A DNA stretch of 64,000 nucleotides, taken from the NCBI RefSeq assembly GCF_005155025.1, contig NZ_CP039731.1, forward strand, positions 2,790,001-2,854,000, read 5' to 3'. Below, one piece after another: positions 27,226 through 34,887 of this stretch. Origin of the DNA: Aquitalea aquatilis. Lineage in GTDB: Bacteria > Pseudomonadota > Gammaproteobacteria > Burkholderiales > Chromobacteriaceae. Both the position numbers and the translations under genes were made by a program. Positions within the stretch are counted from its first letter, which is position 1. Each line of letters begins with the position of its first letter. The notes under the pieces were generated by a model, which was not told where the DNA came from, made no database searches, and saw only the letters and a list, made by a program, of their open reading frames with translations.

Positions 27226-27255
27226 TGTCGCAATTTTGTCGCATGGATTGTCGCA
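27226..27255 (+). repeat. Three TGTCGCA direct repeats before the integrase gene
   Basis: TGTCGCA occurs at 27226, 27237 and 27249, spaced 11 and 12 bp, close to one helical turn, ending two bases before the integrase ATG. They look like protein-binding sites: integrase arm-type sites or an autoregulatory operator. Confidence 0.6.
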
Positions 27256-27256
27256 T

Positions 27257-28258
27257 ATGGCTACGTTTGAAAAGCGTAAGGCTGGCTGGCAGGCTCGCGT
27301 CCGCAAGGGTGGGCTCAATGAGACAGCCACCTTCAGAACAAAGGCGGAAGCTGCTGCGTGGGCTGCTGCTAAAGAAAATGATCTGGCTGCGGGTCGTGCT
27401 GGCTTAGCGCCTAACAGGACGTTCGGCGAATTGCTGCAGCGGTACTCTGAAGAAGTATCTCCATCAAAGCGTGGTGGCCGCTGGGAGCAGATTCGCATTG
27501 CTATGCTGATCCGCGACTATACCGCGCTATGTGATACCAGGCTGGCTCAGTTCAATACTGAGACGGTTGCTACGTGGCGTGATGAGCGCCTGAAATCTGT
27601 TTCTGAACTATCTGTGATCCGTGAGTGGGCAATTTTGCAGAATGCCTGCAGTGTGGCAGCAAAGGAGTGGCGTTGGTTGCCTCATAATCCAATGCTGCAA
27701 GTAAAGAAGCCTACCGCACCAGCGGCAAGAAGCCGCCGGCCGACGGATGATGAGATAGCCAGATTGCAGCTGGCTACTGGGTATGTGTGTGATGAGCGGC
27801 CTGAAACGATGATGGCCAGGGTAGGGGCGGTATGGCTGTTTGCAATCGAAACGGCCATGCGGGCGGGGGAAATTTGTAGCATTACGCTGGAGCATGTCCA
27901 TTTTGATGACAGGATTGTGTACCTGCCAAAAACAAAGAATGGACATGCCCGCGAGGTGCCGCTGACAAGAGAGGCGCTCAGGATACTGAGGCAAGTTGCT
28001 GAGGTAACTGATGGCCATGCCACTGTTTTCGGGATTGCGGCGGCGTCGCTTGATGCGCTATTCCGGAAAGCAAAAGCCATGGCCTTGATTGAAGATCTGC
28101 ACTTCCACGACTCCCGTCGTGAAGCGCTGACTAGAATGGCGAAAAAGGTTGATGTTATGACCTTGGCTAAAATAAGCGGCCATCGAGATTTGCGAATTTT
28201 GCAGAATACGTATTACGCTCCGAAAATGAAGGAGTTAGTACATTTGCTGGATGATTAG
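27257..28258 (+). CDS. Phage tyrosine integrase
   Basis: The protein catalyses site-specific recombination between phage and tRNA-Leu. Its 333 residues contain an N-terminal arm-binding region (ATFEKRKAGWQARVRKGG), a core-binding SAM-like domain and a catalytic domain with Arg in ETAMRAGEI, HDSRRE (H-x-x-R), SGHRDLRILQ and Tyr in NTYYAP. ATG 27257 is preferred; an in-frame upstream ATG at 27236 would add seven residues. Neither has a clear ribosome site, and the TGTCGCA repeats occupy that position. The last four bases overlap the convergent gene at 28255. Confidence 0.95.
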   Translation: MATFEKRKAGWQARVRKGGLNETATFRTKAEAAAWAAAKENDLAAGRAGLAPNRTFGELLQRYSEEVSPSKRGGRWEQIRIAMLIRDYTALCDTRLAQFNTETVATWRDERLKSVSELSVIREWAILQNACSVAAKEWRWLPHNPMLQVKKPTAPAARSRRPTDDEIARLQLATGYVCDERPETMMARVGAVWLFAIETAMRAGEICSITLEHVHFDDRIVYLPKTKNGHAREVPLTREALRILRQVAEVTDGHATVFGIAAASLDALFRKAKAMALIEDLHFHDSRREALTRMAKKVDVMTLAKISGHRDLRILQNTYYAPKMKELVHLLDD

Positions 28259-28536
28259 GCGCGTTTCTTCTCTTGGCGGCTATCTACCCATCTGATTACC
28301 TCTGATGCTCTCCAGCGTGGGTTTCTGCGTCCGCCTGTCGATATGTCGATGCATGCCGGGAAATCCGGCTTGCATGCGATATGTTCGGTAAATTGCCGTC
28401 GGGAGACAACTAAATATTCTGCGCAGCTATCTGCATCCCATATCTGTTTATCAATCGGCACTACTGGTCTTGGCTTGGATAGTGCAGCAACAAGTGATTT
28501 AACAGATTCAGCCAATTCATTCAGATTTTCTTGCAT
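28255..28536 (-). CDS. AlpA/excisionase-like DNA-binding protein
   Basis: The 93-residue protein has a C-terminal MerR/AlpA-like helix-turn-helix: DADSCAEYLVVSRRQFTEHI, then FPACIDISTGGRRNPRW and RASEVIRWVDSRQ. This pattern is typical of phage excisionases and AlpA regulators. It is the last gene of the leftward operon and convergent with the integrase gene, the usual xis position. Control of excision is inferred from position and fold. Confidence 0.7.
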   Translation of the reverse strand: MQENLNELAESVKSLVAALSKPRPVVPIDKQIWDADSCAEYLVVSRRQFTEHIACKPDFPACIDISTGGRRNPRWRASEVIRWVDSRQEKKRA

Positions 28537-28550
28537 TTCATTTTCCCAAT

Positions 28551-28571
28551 AGAAAAGGCCGCAAGCGGCCT
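28551..28571 (-). terminator. Terminator-like hairpin inside the leftward operon
   Basis: On the minus strand, stem GGCCGC/GCGGCC with a TT centre is followed by TTTTCT. It lies between the gene ending at 28597 and the excisionase-like gene. Confidence 0.55.
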
Positions 28572-28596
28572 CTTATCTTTTCGTTTGTCCTGGTCG

Positions 28597-29061
28597 TCAG
28601 TCGATAGATTGCATGGCTGGATCTGCTATCAGGGTGATTGGCAGGGCATTCGGATATAGATCGCAGTGAGCAAGTGGCCATTGCGATGGATTTCCGCTTA
28701 CCTGGTGATCCATCCTGATGAGCTGCACGGCATCGAGCAGTGGGCCATGAACAATGATTGTCAGGTCGCCGCCATGAGAGTTTGTCCGGGGTGTTGCGGG
28801 GATGCCGTGCCGCTGCAGCCGGCTGGCCAGCGCTTCTAGCCGGTTGATGCAGCGCTGACTGGCATCGATGGACTGCAGCGCCCAGATTGTTTGCTGAATG
28901 ACCGACTGTGCAGCCTGGCGCGCTAGTAGGCCGGCTTGCTTCTCTTCCAGCTCCAGCAGGATCTCGGCCAGGGCTGTTTGGAATGGAACGCCCATGGTCG
29001 GGATCGCTTTGCGCACCTGATCGAGTGTTACGTCATATTTTCCGTAGGTCCGTTCAGTCAT
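28597..29061 (-). CDS. Phage protein of unknown function
   Basis: I do not recognise this 154-residue protein. Its middle (about 30-95) is a long amphipathic helix rich in Gln, Leu and Arg, with possible coiled-coil character. A beta-rich C terminus follows (DLTIIVHGPLLDAVQLI). The ATG overlaps the stop region of the 38-residue membrane gene upstream, so it belongs to the same operon. Confidence 0.75.
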   Translation of the reverse strand: MTERTYGKYDVTLDQVRKAIPTMGVPFQTALAEILLELEEKQAGLLARQAAQSVIQQTIWALQSIDASQRCINRLEALASRLQRHGIPATPRTNSHGGDLTIIVHGPLLDAVQLIRMDHQVSGNPSQWPLAHCDLYPNALPITLIADPAMQSID

Positions 29062-29170
29062 AGCGGCCCCCTATCTTATTGAATTTTTTGAGCGCAATAA
29101 GCAAGTTGATAGTTGCAATGACGACTAAGGCTAGTACTGCGAGTCCGCACCAGAAAAGTATATTTTCCAT
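29054..29170 (-). CDS. Small membrane protein, 38 residues
   Basis: This short gene encodes one hydrophobic segment (about residues 4-27, ending VIATINLLIAL) followed by a basic tail (KKFNKIGGRYD). It starts at the TGATG junction with the upstream gene and overlaps the next gene by 8 bases. That tight coupling is the main reason to accept it. Function is unknown. Confidence 0.6.
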   Translation of the reverse strand: MENILFWCGLAVLALVVIATINLLIALKKFNKIGGRYD

Positions 29171-29388
29171 CAGTAATCCCTCTTTTTCTCGTCAAGCACA
29201 ATCACCAAGTCAACAGATGGCTGTCCAATAACCTTTGCTTTCAGCTGACTGCCTCTGATCATGTGCCCGATACTGGCGATGGCTGAGCGCGTGGCCTGTT
29301 CTTTGATTTGCCGTACAGCACAGTCATCACCCCAGCTGCTGGGCACGGTGATTTCAAGGGTTACGGTAACGCGGGCTGTAGCACTCAT
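29170..29388 (-). CDS. Small phage protein of unknown function
   Basis: The 72-residue protein has a beta-strand start (ARVTVTLEITVPSSWGDDCA), a helix (RQIKEQATRSAIASIGHMI) and a charged tail (LDEKKRDY). I do not recognise it. ATG 29388 overlaps the previous stop as TGATG. A GTG one codon upstream is also possible. Confidence 0.7.
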   Translation of the reverse strand: MSATARVTVTLEITVPSSWGDDCAVRQIKEQATRSAIASIGHMIRGSQLKAKVIGQPSVDLVIVLDEKKRDY

Positions 29389-30011
29389 CACTCACTCTCC
29401 ACGATTTTGAATTCCACCACCCATACCCAAGGATTCACATCCCAGCTGCCTGGCCCGTTGATTGTTTCCCAAAGGTGTCGATATCGATCTACCCGCCCAA
29501 CCTGCCCCAATGTGCAACCAGACATACCTTCTGCTAGTGCATCCACTTCGCTGATGTCCTGTAGCCGCTCCATGCGCACGCTGACGATTTCCAGCAGGAT
29601 GCGGCTGGCCCAGCGCGGCATGTGTATAGAGGGCTTGCACGCACTGGTGATGTTATCGTCTGGATCGATGTATTCATGTATGCCATCTGTTGCCGGATAG
29701 CTGATGGCATAGCCTTTGCCAGTATCCCAATCGACAGATCGGAATTCATATCCTTCTGCATACAGTGGCTGAAATTTCTCTCGTACCCACAGCCGGTCAC
29801 CGGACTGGCCGTATGGGCATTCAGCAAGAATCTGCCGCAGTGCGTTCGGGTACACAAAGTGGCCTGGCCCGCGCAGGCTCTTTACCCCGAGCCAAGGGAA
29901 ATGCTCTGACGTAGTAGGCGGGTTTTTCATGACTCGCCGTGTCTGCGTTTTGCTGCCATCCAGCAGTGCGCGTACCATAGAAGCGCTAAATAAAATTGGA
30001 CGTTCTTTCAT
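29388..30011 (-). CDS. ASCH-like phage protein
   Basis: The 207-residue protein begins KERPILFSASMVRALLDGSK followed by TQTRRV, a pattern (G-x-K-T-x-T-x-R) found in ASCH-domain phage proteins. WVREKF and SRILLEIVSVRMERLQDIS also fit. ASCH folds are related to PUA domains and probably bind RNA or modified bases. The exact role is unknown. It overlaps its neighbours by four bases at its start and one base at its end. Confidence 0.65.
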   Translation of the reverse strand: MKERPILFSASMVRALLDGSKTQTRRVMKNPPTTSEHFPWLGVKSLRGPGHFVYPNALRQILAECPYGQSGDRLWVREKFQPLYAEGYEFRSVDWDTGKGYAISYPATDGIHEYIDPDDNITSACKPSIHMPRWASRILLEIVSVRMERLQDISEVDALAEGMSGCTLGQVGRVDRYRHLWETINGPGSWDVNPWVWVVEFKIVESE

Positions 30012-30727
30012 TCCTTGCCTCCCTTCGGCTGCGGGGTGGAAAGCATGGCTGCGTCAATTGCAGAATCCAACGTGGTTCCAACCAATACTTCCCCATCACC
30101 ATCTACCGCGCTAATCGGGCAGTCACTGGTTTCGCACAGCCAGCGGTATCGGGCTGCATCAAGCATGGTCGTATCCGGCACCTGCGAGGGCGGGGCAGTG
30201 GAGAGCAACACCGTAAAACCATGCGCCATGAAAATTTCGCGGATATGGTCGCGGCTCAGTGTGGACGCCACCGCCTCACCGGCAGGCTGGGCAGTATCGC
30301 GCTGTTCTTGAAATAATTCTGTCGTGTAGTCATCAGCAACACTGCAAACGATTTCTGGCAGAGTATTCGGCTTGCTGATTTTCCCGCCGGTTACGTGCAT
30401 GTAGACCTTCGGGGCAGCGTCCAGCAGCATTGAATAGTCAGCCAGTTCTTTTTTAAGCTGAGAAATGTCGATGGTGCCATTTGGAGCTACGATGTCACGC
30501 CACGTCTCATTCCATTCGCGCTCCACTTCATCGGCCACCGCCTCACCGGCAGGCTGGGCGCGGGCGGCTTGCCATGCTGCCCACATTTGCTGTTGATGCA
30601 ATGGTCCGTATTTTTCGTCATACACCCCGTTATGCATGTCGCGAGTTGGCTGACCTGTGCAATGTTTTGTTGAAAACTTACCGCGATGCCACTCCTCAAA
30701 CTCCGCCCGCATTTGTTCGTTGCTCAT
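30008..30727 (-). CDS. Phage protein with internal repeats, unknown function
   Basis: The 239-residue protein carries two copies of QPAGEAVA (about residues 58-65 and 147-154), encoded by a direct DNA repeat of about 25 bases near 30270 and 30535. ATG 30727 is chosen because GGAGAGTG is well placed. In between are MHVTGGKISKPNTLPEIVCS and DAARYRWLCE, which recur in phage genes of unknown role. The repeats suggest a modular, mosaic protein. Confidence 0.7.
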   Translation of the reverse strand: MSNEQMRAEFEEWHRGKFSTKHCTGQPTRDMHNGVYDEKYGPLHQQQMWAAWQAARAQPAGEAVADEVEREWNETWRDIVAPNGTIDISQLKKELADYSMLLDAAPKVYMHVTGGKISKPNTLPEIVCSVADDYTTELFQEQRDTAQPAGEAVASTLSRDHIREIFMAHGFTVLLSTAPPSQVPDTTMLDAARYRWLCETSDCPISAVDGDGEVLVGTTLDSAIDAAMLSTPQPKGGKE

Positions 30728-30737
30728 CTCACTCTCC

Positions 30738-30762
30738 AAAAAAGTTGAGGCCCGGAGGCCTC
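30738..30762 (-). terminator. Terminator-like hairpin inside the leftward operon
   Basis: On the minus strand, stem GAGGCC/GGCCTC with loop TCCG is followed by AAC and six T. It sits between the PAPS-reductase-like gene and the next gene. Confidence 0.6.
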
Positions 30763-30763
30763 G

Positions 30764-31711
30764 TTATTCACACAATCCATAAGCACTGCTACACGCCGTT
30801 GGCTCATCCAGATCGGCCAACAAGTCGTACTGACTGCCGCCGCGTGTTGTTCGGCTCCACTCGACCCGAGCCCATACGCTCCCGCCTTTTCGCGCTCGTT
30901 CTGCATCGGTGTCATAAAAGAACGATGCCGCGCCTGGCTTACTGGCAAGTCGGACAAGTCGTTCCCACTCGGCAATGCGCTCAACCTCATTCGGCCAGCG
31001 CTGGCTGATGGTGCGCAGTTCGTCCTTGCTGACGTTGATGCATGGCATGCAACCGACTCGGCTGCAGCCTTGCAGATAGAGCGGGTTCGGCTGGATGCTG
31101 CGCTGGGCGCAGTAGTTGAAAACATCGAGTGCAGTCCACTCGACCAGTGGGCGGAAGGCATGCATGCGCGGGCCAATGCGCTCGGCCAGCTTGGCATTGC
31201 GGCGGTTCTCGCTTTCATCCCGGCGAACGCCCTGCCAACTGATTACGCGATAGCCGGCGTCTACAAGGTCGATCTGGTAGGCCACAGCCATATTGCGTTT
31301 CAGTTCCTCGGTGCAGAACTGCCCCTTACGGCTGGGGAAGCGCCCCTTCCATATGCAGAGGTCAAGAAACGGATTGCCAGTCGGGTGAAGAACAGCCAGT
31401 GCCCGGCGCTTGGCCTTGTTCGTCCAGCGTACCTTGCGACCGGTTTTCTTATCGCGTCTGGTGCGTTTGTCACGGGCAATGAACATGCGCTTGTTGGCAA
31501 TCTGCTCACTGAAATCAGCCTTTAGCCTGTCGATCTGGATATCAAGCGCCTGCTCCAAGTAGAACAAGTACTCGTAGACGGCCTGATGCTCGTTGCCGGT
31601 GTCGCAGAAGATTGCCCGCATGTTTTTCCGGCCCACGCGCTCCAGCGCTAGCAGCAGGGTGGCAGTGCTGTCTTTTCCGCCACTGACGCTGACAACGTGT
31701 ATTTTCTTCAT
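30764..31711 (-). CDS. PAPS-reductase-like (PP-loop ATPase) protein
   Basis: The 315-residue protein has the PP-loop VVSVSGGKDSTATLL (residues 6-20), ALERVGRKNMRAIFCDTGNE, SWQGVRRDES and a cysteine cluster CSRVGCMPCINVS near 230. PP-loop enzymes adenylate substrates, often in sulfur transfer; relatives include PAPS reductase and DndC of DNA phosphorothioation. It is common phage cargo with no established role. It overlaps the DUF2786 gene by ATGA and lies two genes after a DNA methyltransferase, so nucleic-acid modification is possible but unproven. Confidence 0.8.
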   Translation of the reverse strand: MKKIHVVSVSGGKDSTATLLLALERVGRKNMRAIFCDTGNEHQAVYEYLFYLEQALDIQIDRLKADFSEQIANKRMFIARDKRTRRDKKTGRKVRWTNKAKRRALAVLHPTGNPFLDLCIWKGRFPSRKGQFCTEELKRNMAVAYQIDLVDAGYRVISWQGVRRDESENRRNAKLAERIGPRMHAFRPLVEWTALDVFNYCAQRSIQPNPLYLQGCSRVGCMPCINVSKDELRTISQRWPNEVERIAEWERLVRLASKPGAASFFYDTDAERARKGGSVWARVEWSRTTRGGSQYDLLADLDEPTACSSAYGLCE

Positions 31712-32414
31712 GGAATTGTCTCAAGCAGGCCGGCATTGCTAGCGGTGTTGATTCCATGGTGCAGCTGTGCATCAGCGCCGCTGGATTTTCCCGCCGCAAA
31801 TGCCCTGGCTTCTGCTGCTGTGACTTGCCGGCCTTTTTGTCGATCAGTTGGGGAGAGTTCGCCCAGTGAGTCGATATTTTTTTCGATATAGGCTGAAATG
31901 ACTGCCTCATCCTTCCGGGTATTCGCGTGCTCATGGACTTGCCGATAGATTGCTTCATTCCATCCCATGCAAAACATATCGGCTTTCCTGGTCTTACTTG
32001 CTTTGCTCTCTCGCTGTCCGTCGCACTGATTTGCAATGAATTCACTGCGTGCTTTTTCAGTTGCCGGTAAAGCTGCGCAAATGTGTGACTGGCAATGGCA
32101 GGGTTGGCATCGCGGCCAATGAAAACCCACTTTGCAGACTGGCCGCGTCTGGCATGTAGCGACTGGCATGCGAATGCTCTACAGATCAGCTGGACAAGAA
32201 TGGCCTCCCATTTTGCGGGCTTGCGCAATGCGCCTGCAGCGCTGGTGGCTTCTTTGATATCGCTGATAGCAACATCGCCCTGATTGAGCCCATGCTTGGC
32301 CATAAGTGCTTGAGCCTGCCGCATTGCGGCTGCAGCTTCATGTTCATTACTGCTTTCTGCCAGCTTCAGGCATTTTTTTATCTTGCGAAGGATGTTGTCA
32401 TTTTCGGTGCTCAT
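31708..32414 (-). pseudogene. DUF2786-family protein, frameshifted or recoded
   Basis: The start (ILRKIKKCLKLAESSNEHEA; KHGLNQGDVAIS) is DUF2786. The rest of the family pattern (RKADMFCMGWNEAIYRQVHE) continues in the -1 frame to the stop at 31710-31708. The two frames join at a run of five T on the plus strand (32053-32057, five A in the mRNA, context CTG-AAA-AAG-CAC). One more A, or a -1 slip at AAA-AAG, restores a 235-residue protein with RQLKKARSEFIA at the join. Both ends keep ATGA overlaps with neighbours, arguing for recent mutation, assembly error or programmed slippage rather than decay. Confidence 0.75.
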
Positions 32415-33331
32415 GCTGCCTCCTTGATGGAGTTGATCAGGTCGCACATAACGACAGGGCAAACGGCATTGCCAATCATGTGGACTGCGAGGGAGTGTTG
32501 TTCTGGGAGGATGTAATCGGGAGGGAATCCCATGGCCGCAGCGCATTCATGCTTTGTGAGCATTCGCATGCGGTCGCCATCGATGACTGCCCATCTATCC
32601 CGTGTGGTGATCGTTCCAATCGGTCTGGTGATATCCCGGCCGGTCTGGCCAGATCCTGTCCCGTAATAGGGCGCAAGGAATCTGTTACCGAAGCGTTCCC
32701 GGCCTGCTGCTATGCGATGCAGTGTTGCAGCGCTGCGGCCTGGCTTGTCGATCTTGCTCCAGTTGCCCTGGCTGAAATCAATGAAGCTGTCAGCGCCTAT
32801 GTGTGGGCGATTGGGCAGTGCCAATTCAATAGGGTGCTTGCTCTTGGTCATTACCAGATACAGGCGTTCCCTGTTCTGGGGTACGCCATGATTAGCCGCG
32901 TCGATGATATAGGGGGAGATTGCATACCCCAGTGCATGAAGTGCCTGCAGCCATGCTGGATAAAGAGCCCACTTGGTAAATGCTGGCACGTTTTCAATAA
33001 TGATGACGTTTTCTTTGTGATACTCGACAATGCTCAAAACTGACCATGCTGTTGCTCGGCTGCTATCGTGTTGCGGGTTGCCGTTGGCTTTCCCTCTGGC
33101 TGGGCTGTGTCCCTGGCAACAGGGGCTTGCAAGGAAAATGTCATGCTGCGGAATGAGGGCGGGATTGACCTGATGCATGTCCTGGCAGGTATGCATTGCC
33201 TGAGGGTGGTTTCTGGCGTGAATCTCAACTGCTGCTTGCCAGTGGTTCCCGGTCCAAACAATTTCCGCTCCCGCCATCTTTGCGCCTTCGCTAGATCCGC
33301 CAATGCCGGCGAAGCCGTCTGCGACTCTCAT
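32411..33331 (-). CDS. DNA (cytosine-5) methyltransferase
   Basis: The 306-residue enzyme has the ordered m5C motifs: I (DGFAGIGGSSEGA, residues 5-17), IV (SPCCQGHS, catalytic Cys72), VI (IIIENVPAF), VIII (GVPQNRERLYLV) and X (MIGNAVCPVV). The usual PPCQG is PCCQG here, a Pro-to-Cys change next to the catalytic Cys. No restriction partner is adjacent, so it probably protects phage DNA or alters host methylation. The start 33331 fits the family better than the longer open frame. It overlaps both neighbours by ATGA. Confidence 0.9.
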   Translation of the reverse strand: MRVADGFAGIGGSSEGAKMAGAEIVWTGNHWQAAVEIHARNHPQAMHTCQDMHQVNPALIPQHDIFLASPCCQGHSPARGKANGNPQHDSSRATAWSVLSIVEYHKENVIIIENVPAFTKWALYPAWLQALHALGYAISPYIIDAANHGVPQNRERLYLVMTKSKHPIELALPNRPHIGADSFIDFSQGNWSKIDKPGRSAATLHRIAAGRERFGNRFLAPYYGTGSGQTGRDITRPIGTITTRDRWAVIDGDRMRMLTKHECAAAMGFPPDYILPEQHSLAVHMIGNAVCPVVMCDLINSIKEAA

Positions 33332-33831
33332 GCTTGTGCCTTCCTGGCAAAGACTGCTACCGGCCCATCCTCTGTGTCGGTGATGAGAACAAGGAACCAT
33401 CCATTCTCTATGGGTGGAGTTGGGTTCCAGTTTGAAAAGTGGCCACCGCTAAAGTAGGCGTCTACCTGCTCCTGGGGGGCGTCGTGCTCCATCCATTCGG
33501 TTGCTGACTCATAGCCGTATTTCTTGAGCCATGCTCTGATATCAAAGGATTCATCATCTGTTCGTGGTAAAGCTGGATGGCTCCAGGTGCCGTACTGGTC
33601 CCGTTCAATTTCCACTGATGCGAGTACGTTCTTAATCAGGTCTTGATGGAGTTGGGGATAGTCGGTCGCGCAAGCGTTGGCATAAGCAAGTAGGGCGCTG
33701 GGTGCAAACTTGTCGTGGGTCATGTCCAGTACAAAGTAGCTAGCGCCGTGGCGGTCGCCGCCGGGCTGGTCGCGGCCATCGGTGCGGTTGACGATGAATT
33801 TCGGGTAGAGGCCGATTTTTTTTTGTTGCAT
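33328..33831 (-). CDS. Phage early protein of unknown function
   Basis: The 167-residue protein begins MQQKKIGLYPKFIVNRTDGR, then GASYFVLDMTHDKFAPSALL, and ends with GWFLVLITDTEDGPVAVFAR. The pieces recur in early regions of other temperate phages without known function. ATG 33831 has a GGAG site; an upstream in-frame ATG at 33843 would add four residues. It overlaps the methyltransferase start by four bases. Confidence 0.75.
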   Translation of the reverse strand: MQQKKIGLYPKFIVNRTDGRDQPGGDRHGASYFVLDMTHDKFAPSALLAYANACATDYPQLHQDLIKNVLASVEIERDQYGTWSHPALPRTDDESFDIRAWLKKYGYESATEWMEHDAPQEQVDAYFSGGHFSNWNPTPPIENGWFLVLITDTEDGPVAVFARKAQA

Positions 33832-33845
33832 GGTGTTCTCCATAG

Positions 33846-33874
33846 AAAAAGGCCCGGTATCTACCTGGGCCTTT
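33846..33874 (-). terminator. Terminator-like hairpin inside the leftward operon
   Basis: On the minus strand, AAAGGCCC pairs with GGGCCTTT and is followed by TTC. It lies between the small ParA-partner gene (stop 33903) and the gene starting at 33831. Confidence 0.6.
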
Positions 33875-33902
33875 GTGCTATCTAGCGGCTGGCGCTGGTG
33901 GT

Positions 33903-34157
33903 TTATTTGTTCCGGATCTGATCGCGGCGGCGGATCAGCTCGGGTAGCAGGATGTCGTCGAGCAGCTTCTGCTTGCTCTTGACCGTGCTACCGGCAAAGA
34001 CTTCTTCCAGCAGGTCAGAAGTGGCTTTGTTGAAGCGCCACGGGAAGTTACTGACGTGCGGCGCGTTGTTGGTGTGTTCGGCCTCACCGGTCTTTCCTGC
34101 TTGCGCTGTAAAGCTTGCAAGTGCTTGCGGGTCAATCTTGTTCTTATCAATTCGCAT
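33903..34157 (-). CDS. Small basic protein downstream of parA, possible partition partner
   Basis: The 84-residue protein has a disordered start and a C-terminal helical part (FPWRFNKATSDLLEEVFAGS; KSKQKLLDDILLPELIRRRD) that could be a small ribbon-helix-helix or other DNA-binding unit. It follows parA in the operon, separated by about 80 bases of short repeats. That is the layout of ParA/ParG-type partition systems. I infer the role from position only. Confidence 0.6.
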   Translation of the reverse strand: MRIDKNKIDPQALASFTAQAGKTGEAEHTNNAPHVSNFPWRFNKATSDLLEEVFAGSTVKSKQKLLDDILLPELIRRRDQIRNK

Positions 34158-34177
34158 CGTTTCATTCCGTTTTATGT

Positions 34178-34248
34178 GCAATGCAATCACATGCAATGAC
34201 ACGCAATGACGTGATGCGATGTGAAATGAAATGATTTCATTGCATTGC
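34178..34248. repeat. GCAATG hexamer array between parA and its partner (possible centromere/operator)
   Basis: GCAATG or a one-base variant occurs at 34178, 34183, 34193, 34203 and 34216, then twice inverted as CATTGC at 34238 and 34243 (the last within parA). Starts are 5, 10, 10 and 13 bases apart, mostly about half or one helical turn. This would suit a ParB-type binding site. Confidence 0.5.
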
Positions 34249-34887
34249 AAGGATTTCATCAGCAAGCAGTTGGATCTCGGCGCGGGCTGCGCTGGCCTTG
34301 GCTGCTCGGGTGTCGGCCACGGCAAGGCCATCTGCAAACAGATGGCGATACAGTGGCCGGTCGCGGATCTGACTGCGCAGTACCGGGATAAGCCCGAAGT
34401 CGGCCAGGGCGGCGCGGGCATCGGCTGTTTCCCGGTTCTGTGGGCTGGTGGGTGTTCTGGTGAGCAGGATGGCGGAGAGCAATCCGGGGTTAATGCTGCG
34501 CTTGGCATCTGCGATGATGCTGGTCAGAGATTCCAGCGCCTCAAGGTCGGGCTGGCTGGGCTGCATCGGGATAATCATGATGTCGGCTGCTGCCATGGCC
34601 TCACGCATCTGTGGGCTATCCCAGCCGCCTGCATCGATGATTACGACAGTATTGCTTGCCCATTGAGTGGCGGATTTGAGCACATTGGCCGCTTCGCAGA
34701 CCGCAATCAGGTGGGTGGCGCAAGGGCGTAGTGCAAGCCTCCGCAGTGCCCATTTGTATGCTGTTTCTTGCGGATCGGCATCATGCAGCACGGTTAAGTG
34801 TTTGCGCCTTTCAAGTTCTGCTGCCAGGTTGACCGCTGTCGTCGTCTTGCAGCAGCCGCCTTTGGTGTTCGCTATTGCAATGATCAT
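34237..34887 (-). CDS. ParA-family ATPase
   Basis: ParA/MinD-type ATPases segregate plasmids or position protein complexes. The 216-residue protein begins directly with the deviant Walker A: IAIANTKGGCCKTTTAVNLA (KGGCCKTT, residues 9-16, with Cys-Cys instead of the usual Val-Gly). VVIIDAGGWDSPQ is the Walker B region. The N terminus lacks a DNA-binding domain, as in type Ib ParA. ATG 34887 overlaps the upstream stop by ATGA. The longer open frame is not supported. A ParA in a tRNA-integrated prophage is unusual. Confidence 0.85.
   Translation of the reverse strand: MIIAIANTKGGCCKTTTAVNLAAELERRKHLTVLHDADPQETAYKWALRRLALRPCATHLIAVCEAANVLKSATQWASNTVVIIDAGGWDSPQMREAMAAADIMIIPMQPSQPDLEALESLTSIIADAKRSINPGLLSAILLTRTPTSPQNRETADARAALADFGLIPVLRSQIRDRPLYRHLFADGLAVADTRAAKASAARAEIQLLADEILAMQ

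Noticed and set aside
31542-31707. Extension of the DUF2786 zero frame to 31542
   Set aside because: It runs over the PAPS-reductase-like gene in another frame and loses the family pattern after the A-run.
32306-33043. Plus-strand frame of 245 residues
   Set aside because: Antisense to the methyltransferase, which has all its motifs in order.
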